64,000 nt of DNA, taken from the NCBI GenBank assembly GCA_973895155.1, contig OZ316894.1, positions 15,872,001 through 15,936,000 on the forward strand, in the 5' to 3' direction. Positions 49,555-63,000 of the stretch are shown in pieces. The position numbers were made by a program, and so were the translations under genes. The notes beneath the pieces are model-generated. The model did no database searches, was not told the origin of the DNA, and saw only the letters and a list, made by a program, of their open reading frames with translations. Position 1 is the stretch's first letter. Each line of letters starts with the position of its first letter. Source of the stretch: Marsupella aquatica (Eukaryota > Marchantiophyta).

Positions 49555-49871
49555 CCTGTGACACTAAATAGTCACACGCTAGTCGTTGTTGAATGCGGGT
49601 AAGTCATGTATGTGACTTACGATGTGACTCGCTGAAGTCATATTGCAGTCACGTCGAAACAAGGCTAGACTCCACAATAAAGTCACAGATCAGTCACAAA
49701 TGGGTATCAAGCAAGTTGCAAAGCCCAGTATCAATAGTGACTTCCATTTTTTGGTCTCAACTTTTGTAACTCCAAGGGTCACAGCGTGGGTCAAGTCACA
49801 TTGAGTCACAATGAAGTCACATGAGCCAAAATGAGTCATATATTGCGGTCTCAGTTCACCTCGGATTCTTC
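49555..49871 (+). repeat. Subterminal AGTCACA-type repeats and possible 3' end of the first CACTA element
   Basis: More than ten copies of GTCAC or GTGAC occur between 49560 and 49840 in both orientations (for example AAGTCACATTGAGTCACAATGAAGTCACA condensed near 49793-49821). Such arrays near the ends are typical of CACTA elements. TTCTAGTG at about 49870 could be the 3' terminus, since CACTA ends read TAGTG, but no 5' partner is in the window. Confidence 0.55.
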
Positions 49872-49873
49872 TA

Positions 49874-52090
49874 GTGAAGGCAGGGCTGAGTGTGGAGGAC
49901 GCAGAGAGAGTAGTCCCACTCCTCCAAACGCTGATTGATGCCTCTCGGCGTGAGGCAGAGAAGACAGCTGCTGCAAGCATTGCAAGTGAGAAGGAGGCAA
50001 AGAAGAGGAAGAAAGAGGCAAAGAGAGGCAAGGGGGATGCAGAGGAGACACTGTCTCCAAGAAAACGAGAGAAAAAACTTTGAAAAGAAGCTAGGGCAAT
50101 TGAGAAGGTGCGATTGGAGGAGCAGAGGCAAAAGGAGGCAGAGAGAGCTCTCAGGCCTGAGCTAGCTCTCAATTCGGGTGGTGATCCATTGCCTAAGAGC
50201 TACCATCTATTCCGAAGCCAATTCAAGCAGGTGCTGAGGGCCAATTTGGGGCCATTGGATTACTGGGGCAAGAAGGAGGAAGAGAGATTGAGAATCAGAG
50301 AGCAGGTGAAGGAACGGTTCAGGAACGGGGCCTACATTGATGACAGGTTCCTAAACAAATGAATTTCAGCATCACTCTCAGACATGCGCAATCATCAGCG
50401 AGAGAAATTCAGAAAGTACCTTGGAGATATGGCAGTGGATGCAGAGGTGATCAGGGAGGAGGGTTGTCCAGACGATGTTTCCCCGGATGAGTGGGCGGCT
50501 TGGCTTGAGGAGGAACTCTCAGTCCGTGCCTGGCTGAAAAGAAGACATTGGGACAACGAAATTAGGCTGGCAGAGGAGAAGCGAAAGGCTGGGGAGAATG
50601 TTGATATCCTCCCCCTTCAACAGAACCTGCAACAATGGGCAGCTCAGGCAGCAAGACTCCCCAAACCACCAAGGCACATCATAGCAACATTGGAGAGAGT
50701 GCAGGGGAGGCCAACCATCACTCACCGGATGGGGCAAGGCGGCTCCAATTGATTGAAGGCTGAGTTTGTAAGTGCCCTCCCTCTCCTCCCCACCTCGACT
50801 CCCTGATCACCTGACTCCTCGCATGAAGAATGAGTTGTTTGTGCCTTATGTCTTTTGTTTAAACCCTTTGCAAAACTCATTTTTGCTCTCGGGCCTGTTC
50901 TTTCCGATACTCATCCGATAGGTTTTGCATCGGAAGCAGCATCGGACACCGTGTCATGCCATTTTTCTTGTTACGCATCCGATAGACGTCCAATGCAGGC
51001 TGTATCGGACTTTGCATCGGACCCCTCGGCAAAACATTTAAATTTTTGAATGAATGTACTTAACGTTAATTTTTTACTAGGGTAGAGTATAAGTTAGGGT
51101 GAACTATGGTTTAAGGTTACATTAGGGCTATGTAGGGTGGCTTGGTTTAGGGTAGGGCACGCTAATACTAGATTTGATATTAACCTGGCCTCTATGGTTT
51201 GGATCTTTAAATTTCAGGAGCGGGAGTATGGTCGCCCTATTGCGCCATTGGAGAGGAATTTGGCAAAGACGGATGGACCCCGTGCTCTAAAGCGCCACCT
51301 TGAGGATGAGTTGGGAGAGGTAAGTGTTCACCCTAGGGTGATATAATGTTTAAGGTTGTCATGAATTTGTTAGAGTTATGGTCGGGACCATTCATTCTAA
51401 CTGCAATTAAACCCTATTGCGCAGGATGAGGAGGGGTCTGGGTTGGAGGAGTTGGACTCAGATTCTGAGCAGGATGCTGAGGCAGGGTTGGGGAGGGTGC
51501 TCACAGTCACCCCTACTCCTCAGGTCCGAGGTGTCGTTGCCCCATCAGCAGGGAGGGGTGGGTCACATGCTGCTGATGGTGTGGGCTCCCATCGCTCTGG
51601 AGCATCACGGGGTGCGGGGCCCAGGCACTCAGGGGGTAGTAGAGGTGATGGCATGGGACGAGGCGACCGCGTAGGAGTATCTGGTGCAGGTGGCCCTTCC
51701 CGACGAGGTAGTGGCGACGTGCCGGATGGTGGATCTAGAGGGCGCGCACCATCTCGTGAGTCTGGTGGGAGTACAGCACGACATGGGCCACCCACAGGAT
51801 CTGTCGGCGCACCATCCCATCACTCTAGCAGGTCTGCGGGAGGAGCTGAGGCGTCCTTTCACTCTGCCGTGTCAGGGGTTGGTGGGACATCTACCTTGCC
51901 TGACCACCCTAGCGGTGCATCTAGTGGGTCAGGGTCTAGGCCTGCATCAGGCCAACCCATGCCATCTGGTGAGCAGGTGGCTGCCACGGTCGTGGGCAGC
52001 CAGAGGGAGGAGGGCTCTCATGATGCTAGACCTGTACCCACCCTTCGTTCTTGCCCAAAGAAGAAGAAGGGACGCAACACACCTTTTTAG
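49874..52090 (+). pseudogene. Second CACTA-type accessory gene, three in-frame TGA codons
   Basis: One frame from about 49874 to 50767, then exons 51218-51318 and 51426-52090, joined in phase. The protein begins with a charged coiled-coil-like region (EKEAKKRKKEAKRGKG), then PKSYHLFRSQFKQVLRANLG, IREQVKERFRNGAYIDDRFL, SLSDMRNHQREKFRKYLG and CPDDVSPDEWAAWLEEE, then ERNLAKTDGPRALKRHLEDE and a 200-residue Gly/Ser-rich tail ending SCPKKKKGRNTPF. The pattern resembles TNP1-like proteins of CACTA elements. TGA codons at 50081, 50360 and 50750 interrupt it, each where Arg fits. The intron 50768-51217 contains an array of TCGGA motifs that also fills the 3' end of the element. Confidence 0.55.
50895..51030. 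repeat. Intronic TCGGA/TCCGA motif array
   Basis: About eight copies of ATCGGA or TCCGAT within 130 bp, introduced by CTCGGGCCTG. The segment is an inverted, diverged match to the terminal 3' region (TCGGGCC, CGATAGG, CATCGGA in the same order when 52942 is read backwards), so it may be the old 5' terminal region of a smaller nested element. Confidence 0.6.
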
Positions 52091-52429
52091 AGGTTAGTTG
52101 CATTTAGGTGGCCGGGTATCTAGTGCTAGACAGCTTTGATTAAAAGCTCACTAGGAGGTACCTTGTATATAGCTCAGTGTAGTCTCTAGTCAAAGCTCTC
52201 TTTACATCTTCTATCGTGCCATCACGACCAGGATGGGTCTACCCAGTAGGCCTAATCCATTTTGTACATATTGGGGTGATCCCCTTTTTGAATATGATAT
52301 TTTGACCTCGTGTTTATAGCATTATCTTTGGTTCCTAATTGGTGTATGTCACCTTCAACCCTAAACCAATACCCAAACCCCCAAAAAACCACCCATGAAA
52401 CCCTGTATTCCACCCCCAGAACATTTGAT

Positions 52430-52942
52430 AATCCGTTGCAAGTCCGTTACCATCCGTATCGGTAATATAGCAGTGTCCGATGCTGCTGCCTTCGAACTTT
52501 CCCATCCCCAACGCATCGGACCCCTCCTTCAAGGTTCCCATCTTAAATATATCGGATAGTCCGATACAAAAACTAACGCACTTTCCGTTATTATAAATAA
52601 CGCAATGTCCGATACAAATTACTTCGCAAATTGCCATATCAAATATATCGGACATCCCGATTTAAATAGTATCGGACATAGGAAATCGTCGTGTGCCGTC
52701 GCGTGTTAGTTATCCGATTCATTTTACATCGGACATAAAATATCCGTAACACGTTACAACGGAACGTCCGTTATCCAAAATATCGGAAAGTCCGATGGAA
52801 GTCCGATGGTCGATATGCGATGGTTTACGCATCGCAAAGTGCGTTGGGAATTGCATCGGATGATAGAAATTTTTGCATCAATTTTCCTGAAGGGATCCGA
52901 TGTAAATCCTATCGAATAAAGGCCCGAAAATGTACTAGTGCT
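52430..52942. repeat. 3' subterminal array and end of the second CACTA-like element
   Basis: Some twenty copies of TATCGGACA, TCCGATAC or close variants in both orientations fill 52430-52915. The array ends in CCCGAAAATGTACTAGTG; TACTAGTG is a typical CACTA 3' terminus (reverse complement CACTAGTA). This places the right boundary of the transposon block at 52942 or within a few bases. Confidence 0.7.
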
Positions 52943-54050
52943 TGTCATTTATCATTTATGTTTTTGCATGTATAGAGAACATCCCTTTTATTTTGACACT
53001 ACATTCTGGCCATTTTATGGACCCCATCACTGAACTGATCGAACTAAAGTTCGGCCAATGAGTCAAAGAGTCTCTTTAAGTTATAAAAAAGTGGGGAAGA
53101 GGAGCTTCTTTGTCCTCCTACAAGTTGGGCGACGGTGGAGATTTGAGGAGAAGTGTGGGCGGTATAACTTGACTGGCAGTGGCCTTGGTATGCAAACAAA
53201 AGGATTGATAAGTAAGCAAAAAGTTGGAGCAAGTGAATAAAAGAAAAACCTGTGGTAGTGAGAGTGCAGTGGAGCCGGTAGGAAGACAGCACAATGGGCA
53301 TCACAGCAATAATTTGGAGGGCAAATAGCAGAGGGCAAATAAACACACAGCACAAAGGGCATCATAGTAATTCTCTGGAAACCATTAGCAAAGGGTAAAT
53401 ATACAAACCAAGCAGTGGCATTTTGGAGTTTCTCTGGTATAAATTTCCGCTCCAATAAAAATCTTCTTGTCACTTCGTTTAAGCATTCCGACTTTCAATA
53501 ATAATCTCAATAATGCGTAGATTTGACTTAACAGTAATGTAAGGTATAAGATACACTCAATCAAATTTTAATGTTTTCTTCCGGCAAATGGGAAATCAAT
53601 TTTAACATCTCATTAGTTTGCGTTTGAGCCCGTGACATCATTATTTGCACTCGCAAGAATACCATCATGAAACATTCTAATCCAAAATATAGTGGCAGAA
53701 GTTCACTTTCGATGCCATTTCTCTTTCTGTATGTATTTTCAATCAATTTATATTGTACACCTTGAAGCAATCTTCATATGATGGATGGACGACATCATCA
53801 ATCGAATTACTTTTACAATTTGTTCTTTGTACTGGTCTAGAATCCCTGTACAAGACATCGATGGGGACTCCCAAGTAAACCTTCTGACACCCTTCAGCTT
53901 TAGTAAGGTCTTGAAGTGATTTTGTTTTCAATAACACAACTCAGAAATAGGGGATCGAGCAAAGTCTCTTGGAGAGGCAATGTGATATATTTAGCCGCAC
54001 AACGCTCGGTTGCTGAAGGAAATCCTGCTCTGGGCCTTCCTGGAATCAAC
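52943..54050. other. Intergenic region and 3' flank of the dynein gene
   Basis: No gene recognised. A diverged direct repeat of about 60 bp lies at 53286-53410 (CAGCACAA.GGGCATCA.AG.AAT and AGCA.AGGG.AAATA). The minus-strand frames at 53561-53937 have no domain and follow the dynein stop codon. Confidence 0.45.
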
Positions 54051-57000
54051 CTAGTAAGCCAACGCAGTGAATAGTGCTACTCCACGATTGATCCACCATG
54101 CCTGGACTTGGTCAGTCTTCACCTCCATGTACATTACAAAGTTGGTAGAATGTCCAGTTGTTGACAGTGTTCCTGCACCAGACGTAAAGCACTCTCTAAG
54201 AGGCTTTCCCTTTTGATTGCTAGACCAAGTTTGGCTTGACTTAGGAGAATATGCAAGTGCTTCTACCCATGACCCGAAAGAAACGTCTTTCTTCTATTCA
54301 AAAGGTCCTGACAGGTCATTGGACACAATGTTCTAACAAAAAGGCTATTAATCCAAAAAATGCTACAAGTCTAATAATAACTTTCCTGAGAAAATGTACA
54401 GGCATTTCTGGTACCTGCTCGGAGAAGCGTTTTGTAAACTGGACACATGTAAATCCCAGTAGGTGGAGGCTCCCTATGTTGCATAGGTTTCAACCACATG
54501 ATAGGGCACTCTGTGAACAATTCCTTTGGCCTCGATTCTGTCAATTGGTGTTTTTGGAAGTCCCAACGAGCTCCTTCAAAATACAAGCCTCTGATATAGC
54601 ATCCATCTTGAGGCGGTGCTGTCAGGGTTTTCTCTGTCTGGTCATCCATGGCCTGGAACTCAAAGGTCACCGTGTCAATAGGCATTTGATGCTTCCTGGC
54701 AAAATTTTGAAGGGTACCGGTGAGAAAAGCCTGCAACCAAACCAGATCCCACATTGGTCATTTGTTCTCAAAACTCTCGACAAGATCAGGCCATGCAAAA
54801 TTTCCACGAACTTGCAGTGTTCTGTTTAGGTGCTCAAGAATAAAGTTGTTTCTAATATAATTATACATGATCATTTCTGCTGAAATTGACGTTTTGCTTG
54901 CCAATCGCCTTTAAATGACATCAGACACTTTAGAATATGTACAGCATGTGGTTAGTTATATGATCACAGATAGACAAGAACTTCGACGTTCATAAAGAGA
55001 CCTCCAAGTCTCAAATGCGCCTATTTGGACTTGAAGCTTGATTCACTCTCCGATTTCAGAAAATTCCATATTATCAAGCCCAACGATGAATATTGCGTCC
55101 CCACACTGAATTTGGTACGAGGCTCATCAATGCAATTCTGCAAAACTGCATGAAATGGACGGAGTAGACAAGCGACTACTACTGTAGTTCATACGTCATT
55201 TCATACCTGAGGAAAGAAGAACCCAGAAATCCAGAATACAGCCGGTGCTCCACCCCCAATCCAGCCAGAAATAAAGCTACACCTCTCCATGAGATCGTCC
55301 ATCCAAAGAGCTAGAGGCTTTAGAGATGGATACGCCTTACTTGCCCACATGTCTGGTATCTGCACATAAATAACAAACACCTTATAGATGTTCGCCATTC
55401 GTGTAGGGGCTCCTTGGGGATCTTCCATTGTTTATGGCGCAGCTTCATACAAGAAAGAGCTTTACGCTAAACTCAGACAGAAATTTCATATACTGAGCAG
55501 CAATATCACAATCTCATGGCAATGGTCTTGGCGAGTTCTTTGTGTCTCTATCAACGTCTCATGGGCGGTTGCGACGGTCTCTAGGTCTTTCTGCTACCAC
55601 TCTTTCAATCTGATGTGCAAGTTTCGGTGCATATTAAACATGCAAAAAATGTGGAAGACAACAATTGGACAGTGTATGTGCCTTACCAGGTTGAGAAAAA
55701 TGCTGTTGCAAAGCATCTCAAGGTCAGGAGACATAACAACCAGTCCCTTAAGTGCTTTGAGGGCATCTTGCATCGATTGCCTCATAACGGCCAAAAGCCC
55801 ATTGTATCGTATGCACTCCTGAGTCAAAACAGTATTCATACTCTCATTGTACATAGTTGGGTAGCCTTGAAGAATCAATTCCAGGTCATAGAGAGGTGGG
55901 CACTGTGACAGCATTTCTCTGCATCTCTGTTCTATGACTTCCTCCCGTGACAATCCAGCACCTGCAGCTCGTTCTCTTGGCTGAAGAGCTAAAACAGTGG
56001 CATAAAGGTCATTTGACTCGTTCTGATCACAAGTAATGTCTGCGTTCTCGTGAAGGCCAAAGATCTCCGGCTTTGGTGCAAGCGGGATCTCTCTACAGAA
56101 GCTCAGGAAGGCATTAACATTTGCAGCGTCTGGCAGATGGAAGATACCAGATTCGCTGAAGGAATATTTCTTCTGAGTACAAACCTGATGAAATTCCAAA
56201 ACAGTGCACACGTCAGAGTACATTATCATGGAGTTGTACAGGAAGGGGTCTAAGTTCTCGAGCTTTTGCACCGACACTGGAGAACTGGGGAAGCAGCATG
56301 ATTGAAGAAAAACAACTATTTCGTGCACGCAAGCAGTCATTTGCTATGTTCACATGGAGTTACCGCTCAAGGGACCTACCATCAGCTATTTGCTCGATTG
56401 TGATTCTTGTGTGACAGATGGCAAACTAGAGCCAAACGTTACATCAAGACCACTACAACCAAGGCAGATACTGTCGCCGAGGGGGCTCAATGGACTTACT
56501 GCTACTTATCCGTTACAGCTTTTCAATGACAGACCCCATACACTGCCTGATATCAAACTGAGCAAGAAAGCAACTTGAGGAATAGACAAGAACTAAAAGC
56601 AAAGGTTCACATATTTATATTGAGACCTCAGGTCGAATAAACGTGTGCAGAAGGGTGTTGATCAGTCTTCTGTCCTTGTCATCTGTCACTCGCCCTCCAT
56701 AATTGATTTCTCCCATAAGAAATCGAATAACCTGGCATCCAGGGAACAACTCTCAGACCCCTCACTCCTTGCCCTCTATTTTCTGCCTAGACATCTAATA
56801 ACAAGGATGCCACAAACTTGAAAGACAAACTGCACACTATCTGATTGTCTGTTGCTGTTTTCTTCGTTCTTGTAGCAAGTTTTTTATACCGTTCCAGCAT
56901 GTCCATGACCGTTTCCAATGGGCCTTGGTGGACTTGCCACAAGGTAATATATTTCCTTGCCACTTTTTAGGGTATTGGGTGCTTGAATTTCAAGTTCATT

Positions 57001-60000
57001 CATAGACGTCTCTCCAAGTTGTAGAAAGAAATGATATCTATTCTTCTTGTCATGTGTTTCGTTTGAGGATACGAAATGGCACAATAGTTCAAGACAAACA
57101 TGTATACAAAACCTCAGGGATCCAAGATAGACCAGGAATACCTTGAAAGGAATCTCTTCGTACTCATTCAGGAACATTCGAACTTGCGTTTGGCACATCC
57201 AGAGATCACCATCAGTGAAATCGTACCGTATATTCCAGCCAAGTGGACCAAATTTACGTCTCTCCTGAATGACAGCATGAAATAGAGAGGACGCAAAAAC
57301 AAGTTTCTTCCATTCCTCAGGCTTTGAGCAGTCGTTCAACTGCTTATCAGTATAGCGCAAATATGATCGAACCATATTAGATCGCAAGCCCTTGGGTGGC
57401 TCCAAAGTCATTTTGACTCCATTCTGTAAGATTGCAACAGGAAAATCTGGACTTGGCATGCTTGTCAACCACAGTCGGAAATCCTTGTGGACCTGAAAAG
57501 ATGCACAATCTGTTCTTCAGCCGAGACAAAGAAGACAAAAGATTTGGTCGTCTTTAATACACCCTTATTTAAGTCCGAATTGTTTAATTCTTTCACAGTG
57601 CAGCTTGGGAGAACTTTTTTGTGAACGACGTGAAAGGGCCAAGCTACCCGGAAGAAGATATACCTTATCGAGGTCAATCATATCAACTATCCGGTCAAGT
57701 GCTGGCATCCACGATTGGGACAAGTGACAGTTCTGTAGGCAAACCCACATGCCACGCTCCATGCCCTGTGTAAGCAACTTCTCAGCTTTTGGACCTTGCC
57801 CTTGGCCGAGTGAAACCTGCACAACATCCAGCAAATTTGCATTTTACACATTACTTAAATCTTTGCGAATGCTAATCATGTGTATGCTCAGTATTCTAAG
57901 TATCTTGGGTTTTCTAGAGATCCTAGGTCTCGTCCGTGCCTTAACCATGCTGTACGGAGGAATTGGACAACGAAATGATGAACAAAAATGAAACAAAAAG
58001 TGAATAATGACAGATCTTAACGTGGGGCAAGGGATAGAAAGCAAAAGTTAAGAACGTAGTGAAAGGAAGGAAAGTAAATATTAAGCTTAAAATGCTTAGC
58101 TTGTTGGATCCGATCAGTGTAGGTAACATCCAATTGATTGTGAATATCAGAGTTGCAATGCTGAAGAGTTCTATATTCCTAGGAAACAAAAATCGTTCCC
58201 ATTTGAGTCCCTGCCATTTTTATGGTGGATAGACTTGAGTGGTCACCTTTTCAAACTTCTTGGTAAATCGATAGTCTTCTGCAAGTTTTAGTAGATCAGC
58301 CATAGGGTCTGCTCCCGGAGAGAGAACAAATATGAGAGGTGAGTTTGGAGTTCCATCTTTGAAACATGTTGCAAGATCGAAGGCAGGTGGCTCAATGAAA
58401 CGCTGTCCATTGTAGTGAGTAACAAAGTCCTGAAAGAAGATTAGTCATACGTCTTGTTAGATGCAAGAATGTAAAGGCCAGGGATGATTGGATTCTTCCC
58501 AGTTGAATTGAACGATCGCAAATCTCAATACCATAGTGCTTGTGGGGATGCCGTGCAGAGTTGTACCTGGATGCCCAGGAGTGACTTGTCAATCCGGAGG
58601 CACCGTAGAACCAACAGCTTTTGTAGCTTGTCAAGATTTTGATCCCACTCACCAGCAAGGGGCATCCGATGAGCCTCAGAGCTGTCAAAGTACTTCTTGT
58701 AATGTGATATATTTGAAATAACATGCTTTTCAAATCCTTCAAACCGTGGTAGCTTTGAAAGGTTCAGAATATCTGACCATGACTGCATTTCATTTGATGG
58801 CAAAAAGTGAGAAAGAAACCAGCGAGTTATACAAGAATCAGACATACTCCTCTGCATAAGATTCTCATAAATATGACAGCCATCCCTCAGTTACCCCAGC
58901 TTGAGATGGATTTGGGGAGACTCGTTGTCTTGACTGTGAACCGTCTGTGTTTCTATCATGCCGATGAGGTGCAGACCATTGTCAGAGCCATGCAACCAAT
59001 TGACAAACAAAATACATGGCCAAACAAAGCACCTTGTCAGTAAGCCAATCTGTGGCTGGATTAGGTGTGGTTATTGATCCTCCAACCCCACCTGACAAGA
59101 GAAATCGCCATTCATTGCTATGAACATCACCCGTACCCTGCACAAGAAACCATTTCAGAGGGACAATTCCAGTTAGCATTCTTTAGAGTTCGGGTCTGTT
59201 TGTTACAGTTGCCTGATAAATGATTTTATGAAATTGACTATCTAACACTCCGTGACATTGACTTGCCCCTTCATCTATTAACAATATGTAGCAGCTTTCA
59301 TTCAATTAGTTGTACAAGTGCTGGAGCTACTGCAGATAGCCGGAGCATGGGCTATTATAGACTAAACGTTGTTAAGGATGACTTTTTTATGAAGTTCTTG
59401 CAGCTTCCAAAAGTCAGACTATGCAACTGCATATAAGGTTAGAATTCCTAAATCCAAGATTTCATTGAAGGAGAACAGTCATCAGAATATGATACCAATG
59501 AAGGAATAAAACCACTTACTTGGAGGATCTTGACGCAGAGCATGAGGGAGAACATGAGCTTGTGTTTCTCAAACAAGGAACGGCAAACATTTACATACAA
59601 CGAGTAGGTGAAATATTCAATGAGATTTTCAAGCCGCTTCTCAATGACTGTCGACTGGGCAGCATTGTCCATAGCTCGGACAAAAAGGCCAATAAACCAA
59701 GCTAAACTGTACTGGTACATGGGATCAACTGAAGCCAGGTCTGAGATACAAAAGAATAGTAAAGATGCCCTTGTCGCAACTTTGCGATAGACCTGCAGGT
59801 TTTAGGGGATTATCCACAATGAGTGACAGTACGACAATAGATCTATACGTAGCCTGGCCAAAAAATGTAAACAAAGATCTATTTGAAGTCTTGAAGGACC
59901 CAAATGGGCCATGTATAGGAGAAAACTATATCAGTGAGAGAATATTGGTCAGGCATCAATCACCTCACGGGTTTTGTCGATCTCAACCTCGGTCTTCTCT

Positions 60001-63000
60001 GCTTCTTGAACCTTAACTTTTATCTCATCTGACGTAATTTTGGATTGCGCCAACGTATTGATGAGCTCTTCATCGTCAAGTATGTTGCCCTGTACCAAAA
60101 ATACAGACCATCAATGCTATGGTATCCTTGCAGATACTGCCATAGGTGCGGTAATGCTTATTTGCCAGGAAGCATACTCATTTTCGGTCCAGCGTTTATT
60201 GTTTGAACTTACAACCAAGGCTGTTTGCTGTGTTTTTCCACACTCTCTGCGTGCAAAAACTGGACAAAAGACTGTTCCGCGATACTTTCTATATATCTGT
60301 CACTTTTCTGACTTCTGAAAGTACATACTATTGCCCATGGGTAGCAATTAGTATTTCATCCTGGTCAGAAGCAATACCTCTGCATTCGATAACAAGTACA
60401 GGATTTTTGCTTCAAGCTCCTTCAACTCACGTTTCATACTGGCATTTGATAGTGTCAATTGAGTTTTCATTTCTGCTAGATCAGGCCTTTCCTTAGTTAC
60501 CACATTTCCCAACAGTTGATCCTCCAAACCTTCAGGTGTCACAAAGAAATTGAGGAGGGTAACTTTGACACTCACCTACATAGATGACAACCAAAAGTGC
60601 ATGAGACAGCAAATTGAACCGGATTAGTATAAATTCTGGATAGATATGGATTCCTGGAATACATAAAACACTCACAGTTATTTCCGAAAGTAGCGACATT
60701 TTGGTTTCAGCACAATCTGACTGAGCATCCTAGCTACCACACATGCCATCAAAATGGCTACCCCATTGACAGGTAAGTGAAAGCACATTGTTGGAGTTCA
60801 TTCCTATTGTGGAAGTGTAGGTTTACAGAAGAGAAAATAGTAACTCCCCATTTTCACATAACTCAGCTGTGGGGATTCTCAGGTAAACCCGGAGATACGA
60901 AAGCAATACTTCGTATTTAGAGAAACTTTTACCTCAGGAGCATAGTGTGGGTTTCGGAGCTTGGTAGTTATGAAGAATTTGAAATTCTTGTGGTATGGAA
61001 TAATATTTTCACCGATTTTAATAACCTCTTGGCCCCCTTGTTTGTATGTTTGCTGCAGAAGAAGTGGTTCCAATGCAGGATCTAGTTGTTCCAACACATT
61101 TTCTAGAAGTACCACCCGTCCAAATCTGACTCCGTTCTCCAAAGTGCGAAGATAATCTTTCTCGGATAACTTTATCACATCCAAACCAATATCTTTGTAC
61201 ATGTTCTTTATCCACTTATTGGCTTGTCCCTGTTGTGAATAGTAGTCTGTCAGCGTGATAATTCCACATGTTACTCATTCTATAGATTTCCAATTTCGAT
61301 GTCTCTCATGAGAATTTGGGATTCTAGTAAGATGGATCGATCTCCTTTTGATCTCACAGTGGAAATTATGTGTACCTGAGGATCGATCATGAGAGGCCAC
61401 CGTCGCGCTTTATTGACAATGATGCCATTATCTTCACTAAGGGAATCACTGGGCAGGCCTGCTATATTCCATGCCCTCATCTTCACTGGATCTTTCAAGC
61501 ATGACTGAAGAGTTACCCCTGGGGTATGAGGTAACTGTAATTCAAATTTTGACGTTAGTTAATTTTCCAAGCTTTGAGGTAGGAGAATGTGGGCAACTCA
61601 ATCAAGAAATCTTCAGAAATTGAATTGTTCTAATAAATCTTTAAAAATCCACGGAACCTCAAATCAGTCAAAAGGGCTCATTGCCAACTGTAGCAAGAGA
61701 AAACGGTTTGCAATTGACAATACAAGGCACACTAGAAGCCTGAAAAGCAGGGAACAATTATTTCCTTGTGTTCGCACTGTTACCCGGTCTTCTTCACAAG
61801 ACACGAGGCAATTTTGTTTCGGGACACTTCATTCTGGTTTAGGAATTAAAATGAATAAGCACTGTAAATCCAGCACTAATACCTTCAATTCCGCGACCAA
61901 TCTGACCCAGTCTTTATTGAAACTGGCCCTGTATGTAGGTGTGAACGGGCCTGTGTATGCAATTGCCCCAGCAGCCACACATACATCTCCTACCACATTC
62001 TTAATATCAATCTCAAGACTTGCTATGTTGGCAATCCATCTTGTCCTCTCACCACCAAGCCCACCGATCAGCTTTTCTGCATTTGCTAACTTTCTCTCGC
62101 AGTCTGCTGCTTGTTTGGCTAAAGCGTCTTTCTTGGCAATAGCAGCTGTCAAATCAGCTTCCAAGACCACTATTTTTGCCTCCACCTGTTGTTTACACCA
62201 GAATTGATTGAGAAACCCTTTCGAGCCTTCAAATGGATGGTGTGAATAACCAAACCTAATGAAAAAGGAGCTTTAATTGGTGTTGAGTTCGTAATTTTAG
62301 AACTGAAAGAGAAAATAGAAGCAAAAGAGTAGCTCACTCCATTTAGGAGTTCCAGGCCCGGAATTCTGAGGGGAAAGTGGAGCACGATAGTCGTTTCGAT
62401 ATTAACATGTATAATATGTCAGCGCTTTAGAACAAATGTTTTTCTCTTTCCGTTATGTAACATGTTGTACCTCTAGGAGCTTTTGCTGTGCTTCATGGAG
62501 TTGCTTCAGAACGGAATCCAGCACAGCCTGTGCTTCCGCTAACATGGCACGCTTTGGAGCAACTACCTTGCAGACCAAATAGTAAGAGTGCATGGCCCTC
62601 ACCCACATGCATATAGATGTGCACGCCTTTGAAACTCTTGAGACCTGCATATATACATACCGTGACAGTTACTGGCTCATTGTTTTCAGCACAAACAAAC
62701 AATCCTTAAATTCCTTATATACTTAATTGTAAAGCCTGAACGAGGATCTGGAATAAAGACCTCTCCATCACTCTACATAATTAGGCCAAACAACAAGCAA
62801 AGCCAAAAGACATTTTAGAAAAAAAGAGGAAAGCTACCGTTCGAATCATTTTACAAACCAGTATACTTCTCTTAGCCAACAAACTGATACATTCTCCTGA
62901 ATTTTCATTAAACGTGGTCTTTAATTGGAAATGTGGAAATTTTCCTCAAGAAGTTCTCTAGGTAGAATTTGATATCGATTGCAATCGTTGAAATTCAAAG

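Noticed and set aside
51060-51170. TTAGGGT-like phrases resembling telomere repeats
   Set aside because: Only scattered, irregular copies within an AT/G-rich intron; no tandem TTTAGGG array.
38099-52090. In-frame TGA codons as recoding, selenocysteine or U-to-C RNA editing sites
   Set aside because: The stops occur only in transposon genes that also carry a frameshift or truncation; the host exons contain none. U-to-C editing that restores CGA is known from organelle transcripts, not nuclear ones. C-to-T decay explains them.
51520-52097. Other long frames opposite or beside the Gly/Ser-rich tail
   Set aside because: GC-rich low-complexity sequence opens all frames; only the frame ending SCPKKKKGRNTPF continues the upstream exons in phase.
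53561-53937. Minus-strand frames downstream of dynein as extra coding exons
   Set aside because: The dynein frame ends with the expected C-terminus at 54051; the frames beyond have no dynein or other homology.
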